Shown here in pieces: positions 23,781 through 34,919 of a stretch of DNA of 64,000 nucleotides. Each line of letters opens with the position of its first letter. The first letter of the stretch is position 1. The position numbers and the translations under genes were made by a program. The DNA comes from Apium graveolens (taxonomy: Eukaryota; Streptophyta; Magnoliopsida; Apiales; Apiaceae), in contig NC_133649.1 of assembly GCF_009905375.1 (NCBI RefSeq), forward strand, positions 235,442,201 to 235,506,200. Reading direction: 5' to 3'. The notes under the pieces are model-generated. The model was not told the origin of the DNA. It saw only the letters and a program-made list of their open reading frames with translations, and did not search any database.

Positions 23781-26700
23781 TTTGATTATGATGTGTGCAT
23801 GGAAACTAGAAAGAATCTTTGGTACTTGGATAGTGGTTGTTCAAGACACATGACTAGTGATTCTACCCTGCTCACAGAGTTTAAGGAGAGAGTTGGTCCA
23901 AGTATTACTTTTGGAGATGACAGCAAGGGTTTTACTGTGGGATATGGCTTGATTTCAAAGGACAATGTCATCATTGAGGAGGTTGCTTTAGTGGATGGTC
24001 TCAAACATAATCTGTTGAGTATCAGCCAACTTTGTGATAAAGGCAATTCAGTAACCTTCAACTCAGAAGCCTGTGTTGTGACTAATAAAAGAAGCAACAA
24101 AGTACTTAGCAAAAAAAAAAGAAGCAACAAAGTGGTTCTCACTGATGTGAGAAAAGGAAATGTGTATCTAGCTGATTTCGACTCATCTAATACAGAATCT
24201 GTAACTTGTCTTCTCAGTAAAGCAAGTCAGGATGAAAGTTGGCTATGGCACAAGAAGCTATCGCATTTAAACTTCAAGACCATGAATGAGCTAGTAAAGA
24301 AAGAACTGGTCAGAGGCAATCCTCTAGTGGAGTTTTCTAAGGATGGACTGTGTGATGCCTGCCAAAAGGGGAAGCTAGATTAAAGCATCATTGCAGAAGA
24401 AACTTGATTCAACAATTGAAGAGCCTCTACAACTGCTTCACATGGATTTGTTTGGACCAGTCAATGTATTGTCCATCTCAAGGAAAAGATTTTTCCTAGT
24501 AATTGTAGATGATTTCTCAAAGTTCTCTTGGACATATTTCCTAAAGTCTAAAGATGAAGCTAGTGAAATCATCATCAATTACATAAGGCAAGTCAATAAT
24601 CATCTTGATTTCAAAGTTAGAAGAATCAGGAGTGACAATGGAACTGAGTTCAAGAATTCTGTCATGAGAGCATTTTGTGAGGAAAATGGGATTCTGCATG
24701 AGTTTTCAGCAGCAAGGACTCCACAACAGAATGGAGTACTGGAAAGGAAGAACAGATCACTTATTGAAGCTGCAAGGACAATGCTTGAAGAATCAAAATT
24801 ACCAACATATTTCTGGGCTGAAGCTAGTAAATACTGCATGCTCCACTCAAAATATTTCTCTGGTTAATCAAGCAAGATGCATGACTCCCTATCAATTGTT
24901 CAAGAACAAGAAGCCAACTCTTAACTTTCTTCATGTCTTTGGCTGTAAATGCTATATTCTGAGAAATCAAACTGATCAAAATGGGAAGTTTGATGCTAAA
25001 GCAGATGAAGGAATTTTTGTTGGATATGCTGTTGGTAAAGCATATAGAGTCTACAATCTAAGAACCAACATTGTTGTGGAATCAATACATGTTGTGTTTG
25101 ATGATAAAAAGATTGAAGGACTGAAAGATGGAGATTACCATGAGAGCCTCAAATTCGACAATGTGGAGATGGTTAGTGATGACAGTGATGATGAAAGTGA
25201 TCAAGAAATAATGTCTATGGATAATGCAGATAAATCTACTACCAATGAAGCACAAAACTCAACATCTGTCGAGTTGCATAATGCTTCATCCGTCGGGAGG
25301 CAATCTGTGTTATCTTTCGGGAGACAACCAGTTTCATCCGTCGGTACTCAAAATTCACCATCCATCGGGTTATCAAAAGGAGCAGGAAGTCAAGATAGAT
25401 CACCTATAGAAAGTTCCCCTTTCTCAAATCAAAGATCCACAAACTCAGGGGGAGTTTCTAACAATCAAAACTCAATCACACATCAAGACAACAATGAGGT
25501 TTCTTCATCTAGAGCTAATCTACCTCAACAAAGGAAATGGACAAAAGATCACCCCTTTGAGCTTATCATTGGTGATGTTTCTTCTAGAGTTCAAACAAGA
25601 AGAGAAACTCAGGAAGAATGTCTATACAGCAAGTTTCTTTCCAAGGAAGAACCAAAGAAGGTAGAAGAAGCTTTGTTGGATCCCGATTGGATTTTAGCTA
25701 TGCAGGAGGAGCTAAACCAATTTGAAAGGAATAATGTATGGAAGCTAGTGCCCAAGCCTAAAGGAAAGAATCCAATAGACACCAAGTGGGTATTCAGAAA
25801 CAAGATGGATGAAAATGGCATAGTTGTCAGGAATAGCTAGATTGGTTGCCAAAGGCTACTGTCAACAAGAAGGAATAGATTTTGATGAAACATTTGCTCG
25901 TATTGCAAGACTTGAAGCCATCAAAATCTTCTTAGCCTATGCAGCCCATGCCAATTTCAAAGTCTATCAAATGGATGTCAAAAGTGCCTTTCTGAATGGA
26001 GATTTGGAGGAAAAATTTATGTCAATCAACCTCCTGGTTTTGAAGATCCAAATTTTCCAGAACATGTCTATTACCTTCTAAAAGCACTTTATGGACTGAA
26101 GCAAGCACCTAGAGCCTGGTATGACACTTTATCAAAGTTCATTTTGGAAAATCACTTCACAAGAGGTACTGTAGATAAAACTTTATTTTTCAGAAATGTT
26201 AATGGCTCTAGTATACTTGTTCAAATTTATGTAGATGATATTATTTTTGGCTCTACAGATTAGAAACTTTGCAAAAAGTTTGCCAAATTGATGCAAAGTA
26301 AGTATGAAATGAGTATGATGGGAGAACTAACTTACTTTCTTGGTTTATAAGTTAAGCAAGTTAGTGATGGAATATTCATTAGTCAAACTAAATATATTTT
26401 TGATCTTTTAAAGAAGTTTGATATAATGGATTGCACATCTGCAAAAACTCCCATGGCCACTGCAACTAAGCTTGAATTAAACACTACTGAAAAGTCTGTG
26501 GATATTTCAAGTTATAGAGGCATGGTTGGCTCACTTCTGTACTTAACAGCTAGTAGGCCAGATATAATGTTTGCTACATGTTTATGTGCTAGATTTCAGG
26601 CTGATCCTAGAGTATCTCACTTAATAGCTATCAAGAGAATTTTCAGATATCTCAAGGGAACACCAAACCTTGGCATTTGGTACCCTATAGACTCTGGTTT

Positions 26701-27145
26701 TGATCTAACTGGTTATTCAGATGCAGATTATGCAGGTTGTAGAATTGATAGAAAGAGTACAACAGGAACCTGTCAATTTCTAGGAAACGATCTTATGTCC
26801 TGGTTCTGTAAAAAGCAAAATTCAGTTTCTACTTCTACAGCTGAAGCTGAATATATTGTTGCTAGGCAGTTGCTGTGCACAGATTTTATGGATGAGAAAT
26901 CAATTGCTAGACTATGGTTTGTAAGTTGAGAGGATTCCTATTTTTTGTGATAACACAAGTGCAATTGCCATCACTGAAAATCCAGTACAACATTCAAGGA
27001 CAAAGCACATAGATGTCAAGTACCATTTGTGGAACTACATTTTGTTCCCAGTGAGAAGCAGCTTGCAGATATCTTTACCAAGCCACTGGATGAATCCACC
27101 TTTTCAAGGTTGGTAAGTGAGTTAGGTATGCTTAATAATTCTTAA
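23781..27145 (+). pseudogene. B1 pol: protease, integrase, RT, RNase H
   Basis: Protease WYLDSGCSRHMTS (23820-23858), pre-integrase WHKKLSHLNF (near 24247), CDACQK (near 24353), integrase HMDLFGPV (24439), RSDNGTEF (near 24630) and NGVLERK. The linker holds five 24-bp repeats. RT has DTKWVFRNK (near 25780), [16 protein letters not shown] motif (near 25965) and YVDD at 26229-26240. RNase H has YSDADYAGCRIDRKST (near 26715) and STAEAEYIV. Breaks: TAG after CQKGKLD (24380), a frameshift in integrase (about 24835), a stop near 25838, TAG after YVDDIIFGSTD, a stop near 26348 and a small deletion near 27028. Confidence 0.88.
25263..25382 (+). repeat. Five 24-bp tandem repeats in the B1 integrase-RT linker
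   Basis: Five units start at 25263, 25287, 25311, 25335 and 25359, each beginning with a form of CATCCGTCGG. They encode an 8-residue period of the SSVGxQ type. The same array is present in B2 at 35206-35349. The unit start is the family B motif. Confidence 0.88.
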
Positions 27146-27668
27146 ATCTATCTGAGTTAATTTGCAAGTTGAAATGCAGCCAAAAATTTAATTGATTTTT
27201 CAGTCTTGGATGAAATTTTGGCTAAGTCAAAATTTACATCTCGACGGATGACCTTTATCCATCGAGTTTGATCATCCGTCAAAATACAATTTGCTAATAA
27301 AAATCAATTACTTTTCTGGAATATTTTATGTCTCGACGGATAACAGTTTATCCTCATCCGTCGAATTGTCTTAATCTCAGCCGTTAATTCCCTGTACATT
27401 ATCCATCGAGTATACTTACAGTTTGTAAGCATAACACGACGGATAATGAGTGGAATTTTTACAGTTTATTTTTTAAAACGGCTATTTTAGGCAATTTCTA
27501 TTGATTACTTTATTTTACTTTATTATTTTTATCAGTTATTTTTGAGATAGTATAAAAGCTTATTTCATTGCAATTGCTTTTCTTTTATCATTCTCAATTC
27601 AACTGCTCTAATTTCATTCTCTCTCAAAGTACTTACTCTCTTTCTCTTCAAGCTCTTATTCTCTAACA
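27146..27668 (+). other. B1 spacer with paired CGACGGAT motifs, leading to ORF2
   Basis: No coding frame. CTCGACGGAT-type sites at 27242, 27331 and 27437 alternate with inverted forms (ATCCATCGAG near 27257, ATCCGTCAAA near 27279, ATCCGTCGAA near 27355, ATCCATCGAG near 27401), so several short hairpins can form. TATAAAAGC near 27551 and a CT-rich stretch precede the ORF2 ATG, suggesting a core promoter for ORF2, as a similar site does in B2 (37551). Confidence 0.65.
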
Positions 27669-30600
27669 ATGGCACCTGTTGTAAAGATTATGTCTCAAAC
27701 TGGGTTCATTTATGAGAAGAACAATTTCACTGCATTAGTGAACAAGGGTATTCAGCAATCGGATGACTATCACAAGATGATGGACTTTATGAAGAATTGC
27801 AAGCTCAATTATGCCATGCTGGAATCACCCACAATCTTCTGTGAAGTTGTTGAAGAGATGTGGACCACTGCTACCTATAACTCTATAGATAAGAACATCA
27901 CTCTAACCATTAAAGGTAAAGAATTATGTATAAATAGTGATGTGATAAAAGCATGTTTCAAAATTCCTGATAACAATGTGACTTCACCACATACTGACAC
28001 TGATATAGTCAATATGCTCAATTCCATGCACTATGCACTTCCTACTTCTAAACTGAGTGATATTAGGAGAATGGGTCTTAGGAAAGAGTGGAGTTTCCTG
28101 TGTGATGTAGTTACAAAGGTTTTTCAGGAAAGATCAGCAATTTTGATTCAGTGAATATTTCCATGCTTAACATGTTATACATGCTACTTACAGATAAATT
28201 TTATAATTTCAGTGATCTTATCTTGTTTGAGTTAGGTTTTAAATTAGGGGAGTTAAATAAAAGAGGTAAAAATGTGTATTATGCTAGATTTCTTATGTTA
28301 TTAGCTAACCACCTCTGTGAAGAGATTGTGCTTGAGAACCCTAACAACAAACTGGATTGTTGGGTTCAAGAGATAAGGCTCATTGCAGATTTGAACAGGG
28401 CCAATCATCACAAGGATGTGCCAATGTTCTACTTTCCTGTAATGCAAGCACCTCAGGTAAGTGAGGTAAGTTCATCCATCCCTACAAATATTCCAACCTC
28501 CATAATTTCTTTGAGTTCAAGAGTAGATATGGCAACTGTGCCAATCACCAAATAGTTGCCTACCAAAGCTGTCAAACCTACTATTATTTCAAAATCCAAA
28601 TCAAAGAAAGCCCCCTCTGGTATCTCCCAAAAGATGCCAGTTGAAAAATCCACTAAAGCCAAAGAGGGGAGTATGAAGTAGGGTAAGTTAGGTGAGGGAA
28701 TGGGTGAACATAAAAGAAACCCCAAGAATAAGGTTGGAGAGTTGAGTGAATCCCAACCTAGCCACACTGCAGTGCTTAAAAAGGACAAAAGCTCATTTCT
28801 AGCTGCATCCTCCCAAAAGGATGTAGCTATTGAACAAAGCTCTCAACCAAGAGCACAAGCCATGAGGGTTAGGGACACAAGCTCACCCCAAACTTATGCC
28901 AGAAAGAAGAAATCAAAAACCTTTGGGGATGCACAGGGTACACACACTGTGCAAACTGGTGCTAAAGACACAGTCACTGCACCTTCACAAATTCAGCTTG
29001 ATGTGGCTCCAATAAATATGGAGTCACAACCAAAATCTCTACTTATAGAAGCACCTCAAACACCATACTCACCAACAAATTCTCTGGATGTGGATATGAT
29101 AAACACATCAATTCTTGATTCCCCTTCTTTAACTCTGTTGGGGAAGCCAAAATCTAGCGCAAGTGAGCATCATCTTTTAGATGATTTGTTGGCTCACTTG
29201 CCAATTCTTTCAAGAACTATTGTGTCATCTGTGCCTAAAATATCTTCAATCAGCACAGAGTCAACAATAGTTTCTATTCCCAGCTCATTCATTTCTACTC
29301 TCTCGACGGATATTGCTCATCCATCGAGTAGTGATTGTATCCCGACGGATAAGCCTAACAGCAGTTATCCGTCGGATAACAAAACCACTCACTCGATGGA
29401 TATCACTCATCCGTCGAGTATCTCTGCACAGCTTCAAACTTCAATTCTTTCAAGTGCAGAAGATTTAGTGGTTGTATAGTCACTCTTAGGATTGAGAGAG
29501 AAGAGTGTTTTGAGTGAGAGTCTAGGTTGCTCCCAGGAAAAAGGAGAGGAAATGGGTGAAAATCTGTAGTCCATTTATTCAGGATTGGCAAAAGGGAGTG
29601 AGAGGAGTCCCACCTTAGTAGGTGAAGGTGAGGGTGTGAGGGTGGAGAGCCAGGGTGAGACCCTGATGCAACAAAAGAGAGAAAAGGAGAGAAATGCAGG
29701 TACTGGAGCAATAAGGATGGATGTCATTGCTAGTGAGTCAATGAATGCCGAGGATGCAGACAGGGAAGGACTATCTCAATATTCTAAAGCTGTTATAGAT
29801 TCTACTTCTCTTGATGCTGAGGCATTTACTCACCCTGTTCCAGCTTATCAAATTCTAGCTGAACAGGGCAATGACAATGCACAAAGGATGCTCAATCTGG
29901 TGCATACCACCCAGTCTATGCAAAGGGCTAAGGATGCCATCACAAGCTTTGCCTTCTATAGCTGGTGATGTGGACTATGAGACTGGGGGTTCAGCTGATT
30001 TCTTTGGAGATGGGAGTGGGGATAGTGAAGATGAAGCAATGGACATAAGGGGAGAAGTAGGCTCAAGCTCAAGGTCAGGTATGCCATCATGGGCATTCTC
30101 AAAGCACTATGATGAGCATTACTTCAAGACAACCCTGATCCAGTTAATTAATCAAACTCACACTGCTCTTCAAACCACTACCAATTCTAGCACCAAGAAG
30201 CTCCTTCAGGCACATCTAGCCTCCTTGCAACTTCAGCAAATCCAGGGCTTCCAGCATGCTAGAGATGTGAACACCATGAAGGGTGATATTGAGGAGATGA
30301 AGAAGGCCATTTAAAATAAAATAGACTCTAAACTTCCAGACACTGCAATGATTGACATCAAGAGGCAATTAAGGAAAAATTCTGATCTTGCAACCAAGAT
30401 AGAATCCTTGGATACAAGAGTGTAAGCTATGGAAGCATCTTTGACTGCCATTCATCTCCATCAAGCCCAACATACTGATCTACTTCAAAAACTGGTGGCA
30501 GCTCAAACCCCCTCCACAACTCAACTTGATGATAACAAAAAGGGGGAGAAAGGACCAAGTGAGGGGGAGAAGCTTCAGATACAAATTAGTAAAGTAATTG

Positions 30601-31763
30601 TGCCTTCAATTACTATCTCAAAGCCACCAGTCACAGATGGTATATATCTGATTCAAGCAGCAGCAGCCAACTTGAAAGTTGCTGAGAAGGAAAAGTTGAG
30701 TTTGGTCAACTGGGAGAAGATTGATGAGGAGATACAGAAGAAGTTTGAACTTGTCAAAGAGCCAGTTAAGTCAACCATCCATCACTCTCAAGTCAAGCAA
30801 ATTAGTGTGAATGAGATGAGCATGGCCAAGTTACATGATGTAAATTTATCACAACAAATTCCCTCTCAACCATCTGAAGCTACTGAATCAAGGAAGCAAG
30901 TTGAAGAATAAAAGAAATCTCCAAGATAGAAAGAATTGGCTAAAAGAACTAAAAGGAGACTGGATATTGTTGACAAGGAATTGGAAGATCAATTTCCTAA
31001 GGAATCCACACCAGCTACAACTCAAGCAACAAAGCCCTCTGTGGTATTTGAAGACATAAGGGTGGTGGATCCCTACAGGAATATTCATGGTGAACCTATT
31101 GTGCCCAAGGATGAGCCAATAGAATGGGAGAACATGCCAATTCCAGACTTCAATCTACCAATCCTTAGCAAGCCAAAAAGGACAAAGTCAAGAGCAGTCA
31201 AGAAAGTGAAGCTGTCACATCTCAAATCCAAATCTATAGTCAAAGTTCATCCCAAAGTCAATAGGGGAGACTATCTGTACTTGTGCGACATCAAAGAATT
31301 TTCTGATCTAAATCTCTATCTGGATGAACTAGTTGAAGTAAGAGGTATTGATGCATACAGAAACCTACCTGAAAGGTTAGTGTTCAAGTACAAAGGAGGA
31401 AAGGAGATTCAGTGGCCACTTCACAAGATTCTTCAAGAGAACCAAGTTGTACTGATTAAAGTTTATTCATCCTTCAAGAAGAACTTTGGGTTCAATATCA
31501 CTGCAAGAAGACTAGTATTGAAGAAGATTGAAGAACTAAGGAGTGTTAGAGATAAAGATGCACTCCCAAAGACTCTAATCATCCCATACATAGGGAGAAG
31601 ATTGCATCTAAGGCCCTACTGGCTGATGGAGTTCATAGATGACAAAGGTGTGAGAAGATTCTTCAGATTAGAAGACCAATTGAGTATCTCTTGCAATGAG
31701 ACTCTTTTGGAAATGCAAGGAAAGCTAAATCTCTCAGAATCTGATGAACTGGAATTCCAATAA
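27669..31763 (+). pseudogene. B1 ORF2: extra post-pol ORF, broken into seven or more pieces
   Basis: ATG at 27669. The N-terminal region (27669-28555, frameshift near 28150) shares spacing and motifs with ORF2 of family A (LRKEWSFLCDVVTK versus RREWSFF.DCITK; KNVYYARFLMLL versus YFARFCQLIY), so the two are distant homologues. A Ser/Thr/Pro-rich middle (28560-29480) contains paired CGACGGAT sites at 29302-29420 within coding sequence. A helical segment (30060-30540) and a C-terminal domain (30936-31763: YLYLCDIKEFSDLN, LPERLVFKYKGGKEIQWPLHKIL) follow. Stops or frameshifts occur near 28556, 28680, 29477, 29960, 30312, 30423 and 30910. No transmembrane segment is evident. Function unknown. Confidence 0.7.
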
Positions 31764-33592
31764 ATGGAACTTGATCTTCTTGCTCATCTTCAATTTCTTC
31801 TTTGTCATTCAAAATCAAAGCACTGGAACCATCAACATGTCCATGATGTGCTTTCAATGACTTTCTTTGCAGCATCTCAAGTTCATAAGTTTTCAAAATT
31901 CCATATTGAACTTCCAAAGTCATTCTGCTCGGATCTCTTCCTTCTCTAATAGCTAATATTTTTCTGTTCAAGATGGTCAGGAAGAGCTAGAAGAAAATTT
32001 AAGTTAATTACTTCAGCTTCATAATATTTATCATGTAGCTTCAAGTCATTTATCAATTTATTGAACCTCTCAAAGACTTCATTAATTCCTTCTTTTGGTT
32101 TAGCCATAAACCCCTCATACTGAGAAACCAGAATCCTCCTTTGGTTTGACCTAACTTTCTTTGTTCCTTCACACAGGATCTCTATCTTCTCCCACATCTA
32201 GTTTGGTTCTGTCACAGTTGACAATATTATTGTACATTACGTTGTCAAGTGACTCTATTAAAGCTGCAAGCCACTGTCTAGAGACACTTTTTCCTTTTCA
32301 AGTTCAGTGTATTCTGAAGGACCTTTAGGAGCATAATGTGTTGGAATGACCATGTCTCCATCTGTAGATTCCTCAACTCTTACCATGGGGTGAAAAGTCC
32401 ATTCTTGAGGATCTGAATATATAGTGGATTGGCCATCCTTATGAACAACATCATTTTCTGTTGTGCATATGTTGTGTACTTGATGATTTCATTAACAAAA
32501 CACCTTAGTAGATTTTACTTAGTGAAATAATGCAGCACTCGACGGATAAGAATTATAATACCGACGAATGACTCAATATAATCCCGACGGATGATGACTT
32601 ATTTATCCATCGAGTGAGAAGCTTATGTAATAATGAGTCTGTAGCACATTTCTGCATTCACCATTGTATAAATTCTGTAAGTAGTATTCAAGTCATGTTG
32701 ACTTTAATTAGATATGCAGAATAGGTTGATTAATTGTACATAGATGATGTCTTGTAATTCTGCATAAGTGAAATGAAGTCAAGTGCCAGTTTGCTACCTG
32801 ACGGATAACCTACAATGAAGCCGACGGATGATCAATATCTCGACGGATGATCATGAACCCGACGGATAAAGAATTCAAATATCAGTTGACAGTGACAACG
32901 CAGTCACATGCGTCGAGTGGATGCAAATGGAATGTGGTAGCCTAATTCAACTGGGTTTTCGAGAATAAAGAAGCATTGCCATTTCCATGCTATTATGAAG
33001 ATATTCAAAGATGCTGGAATAGAGTAATGAAGTAGCATTATAATAGATTAGATAGTTTTTGTTTTTATTATCTTGTCTTATTACTTTGTAATCTTGGTGA
33101 TATATAAACCAAGAAGTAGTAAATAGTAACAAGTATCTGAGAGACAACTAGAGAAACATTTGTAAGCAGAATTCTTAGCATTTCTCTGTATTCTCAGCAG
33201 TACAATATTTGTAAGCAGCTGTGAGCATTTTTGCACACAGGGTTCTCTCGATATATAATATATATCTCTGGTGGAATCATTCAAATCCACTAGAAAGTTT
33301 TTAAAGACTCTTGTTTATAATTACTTATGTTTTGATTCACTTAAGTTTTATTCCGCATTGTGCTAATCAATACACTTATATTTATATTTGAGTTAGAACA
33401 TATTATTTCAAGAAAAAGTTTCAAGAATTCCATTCAACCCCCCTTCTGTAATTCTTGTCATAATGTTAAGGGACTAACATTTTCTTTTTCCATAATGTGT
33501 AGTTATATCTATCAAAGGTAGGGATTTTGATATTGTTGAGCTTCTGTGTATTCATTCTTCCAAGATCTTTCATATATTTACTTTCAGATTTT
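31764..33592 (-). pseudogene. C gag N-terminal part, interrupted by a solo LTR
   Basis: The minus-strand frame starts near 33570 (IPTFDRYNYTLWKKKM) and stops at the solo LTR (33479), then resumes at 32458 on the other side. It continues with APKGPSEYTELEK, then SLDNVMYNNIVNC-like sequence, then an open piece 31946-32197 (RISQYEGF-like; NEVFERFNKLINDLKLH) and 31764-31971 (YGILKTYELEM). This is the UBN2-type copia gag fold. A stop near 32230 and a frameshift near 31960 break it. Excluding the 1,021-bp LTR and one TTTTC copy restores continuity of homology. Confidence 0.8.
32459..33479 (+). mobile_element. Solo family B LTR (1,021 bp) with target-site duplication TTTTC
   Basis: It begins TGTTGTGCATATG and ends GGGACTAACA. 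TTTTC flanks it exactly on both sides (32454-32458 and 33480-33484). No primer site or coding follows, and minus-strand gag of C continues across it, so it is a solo LTR left by recombination between the LTRs of an inserted B element. It is the only complete B LTR here. Between 32537 and 32870 it carries six direct CGACGGAT sites (32539, 32584, 32800, 32821, 32839, 32857). TATATAAACC near 33100 is a likely TATA box. Confidence 0.93.
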
Positions 33593-33604
33593 GCTCTAAT
33601 ACCA
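33593..33604 (-). other. C primer-binding site, one base changed
   Basis: On the minus strand the bases read TGGTATTAGAGC, one change from the initiator tRNA-Met site, two bases after the LTR. Confidence 0.85.
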
Positions 33605-33606
33605 CT

Positions 33607-34919
33607 TGTTAGGTAATGAATACAACACGTGGGGGGGTGAATGTGTTTTGGATTATTTTTAAGCTTTTTGAATTGTTATGGATGTGGTGAACAAAGTAAT
33701 CTAACTTATAGAGATAAAGTGTTTTGACAGAAATAATAAAACATGCACATGAACACACTATCTTCAAAACTCACTTGATTTTATATTAAAATCAAGTATG
33801 CCTTGCTACAAATTTCTGGGTTCTTTTTGATAAAGAATTCAGCTTCTTTCTTGAGAGAGTAACAAGATTTTAGATCTTTTTTTACAACTAAAACAAAGCA
33901 TCCAGTGTTTACTTTATAGAACAGTAAACACAGGTTTTATACAGCATGCAATAGCATGTACTAAACCCTACTTTAAGTTAACTAAAACTTTCTATTTCTG
34001 GCTTAGTGTATCTTTGCAAATCGTGCATGTCTGTGACTTTACTTTGTCAGTTAATCTTGGCCTTTGATCTTGTACTCTTCAAGCTGCTTTTTATAGACTT
34101 TTCAAATAGGTAATTGATTTGTTTGTTGATTGATAATCTTGGATCTTTAACTGGTCTGCATTTTGTACTTTGAGTTTTACATCGAGATCTCCAGTTTGAA
34201 CTATAGAGAACTAACATCTCGATAAGTATAATGACTTATCAAGGTCTCTTAGTTCTCTATAAGTATTTTGACTTATCGAAATCTCTGAGTTCTCGAATGT
34301 GAACTTGACTTATCGAGATCTCTAAGTTCTCAAATATGATCTTGACTTATCGAGGTCTCCAAGTCTTTGCATGTAGAATTAACTTGTCGATATCTCTAAT
34401 ATTCATATCTTTATTTTGGCTTATCGATATCTCTGAGTTCTCTAATGCAGAAATGACTTATCGATATCTTCAATCTTCATATCTTCATTTTGGCTTATCG
34501 ATATCTCTAAGTTCTCTAATGCAGAAATAACTTGTTGATATCTTCAATCCTCATATCTTCATTTTGGCTTTTCGATATCGTAGAGACTTCTCTATAAGTT
34601 GTTTCTTGACTTCTCGATAAGTCATTCTGGAGTTCTCGAATGACTTCTCTGTAAGACTTAATCTGTGACTTGTAGATTTCTTGACTTAGAATGTTTTTCT
34701 CAAAACAGATTTATTTAACCCAAGATTCTTCATAATGTCTCTAAAGCATGATCTTCTTTCAGAGTTTATTCTTAGGCTTGAGACTGTTTACAGAAAAATA
34801 CTCCAATCTAATCTATTTGACATTTTTACAGACTTAAGTGATACAATACAAAGTGCAAACTTAGATTATCATACAACTTACTTAGGGCTGTCAATTTAAC
34901 TTAGTCTTGTTATAGTACA
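33607..34919 (-). repeat. C 5' LTR, about 1.31 kb
   Basis: On the plus strand it starts TGTTAGGTAATGAA and ends ATAGTACA, with a primer-binding site on its minus-strand side. It contains a block of imperfect repeats at 34170-34660. The end at 34919 is inferred from the CA and the start of B2 homology at 34920. Confidence 0.75.
34170..34660. repeat. Imperfect tandem repeats of a GACTTATCGAGATCTC motif in the C LTR
   Basis: A dozen or more units of about 35-40 bp share a CTTATCGA(G/T)ATCTC core followed by AAGTTCTC or GAGTTCTC. Some are inverted (ATCTCGATAAG near 34214, CTCGATAAGTC near 34614). A sub-block (34410-34580) has a longer period with ATCTTCATTTTGGC. Units differ by a few bases, so the array is old. 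Confidence 0.85.

Larger units (their letters stand above)
21073..31763 (+). mobile_element. Ty1-copia (Sirevirus-type) element B1, LTR stub to ORF2
   Basis: It consists of the last 246 bp of a B LTR, a primer-binding site, gag, pol, a motif-rich spacer and an extra ORF. There is no 3' LTR: the element is joined at about 31763 to the minus-strand gag of element C. Layout parallels family A, but LTR and gag sequence differ. The recurring ten-base motif CTCGACGGAT and its complement mark this family throughout. Confidence 0.88.
31764..34919 (-). mobile_element. Ty1-copia element C: 5' LTR and start of gag, truncated
   Basis: On the minus strand it has a 1.3-kb LTR (33607-34919), a primer-binding site and the N-terminal third of gag, interrupted by a solo B LTR. 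The gag end is joined to B1 ORF2 at about 31763. The far LTR end abuts integrase coding of B2 at 34920, so C probably inserted into B2 and a later deletion fused its gag to B1. pol and the 3' LTR are missing. Confidence 0.82.

Noticed and set aside
32465..32470. An alternative solo-LTR start at TGTTGTGTACTTG (32470)
   Set aside because: Starting at 32459 gives an exact TTTTC duplication on both sides; the later start gives none.
32537..32870. Regularly recurring CGACGGAT units suggested a CRISPR-like array
   Set aside because: Units are about 10 bp, unevenly spaced, occur in both orientations elsewhere, and lie in a plant retrotransposon LTR; there are no cas genes.
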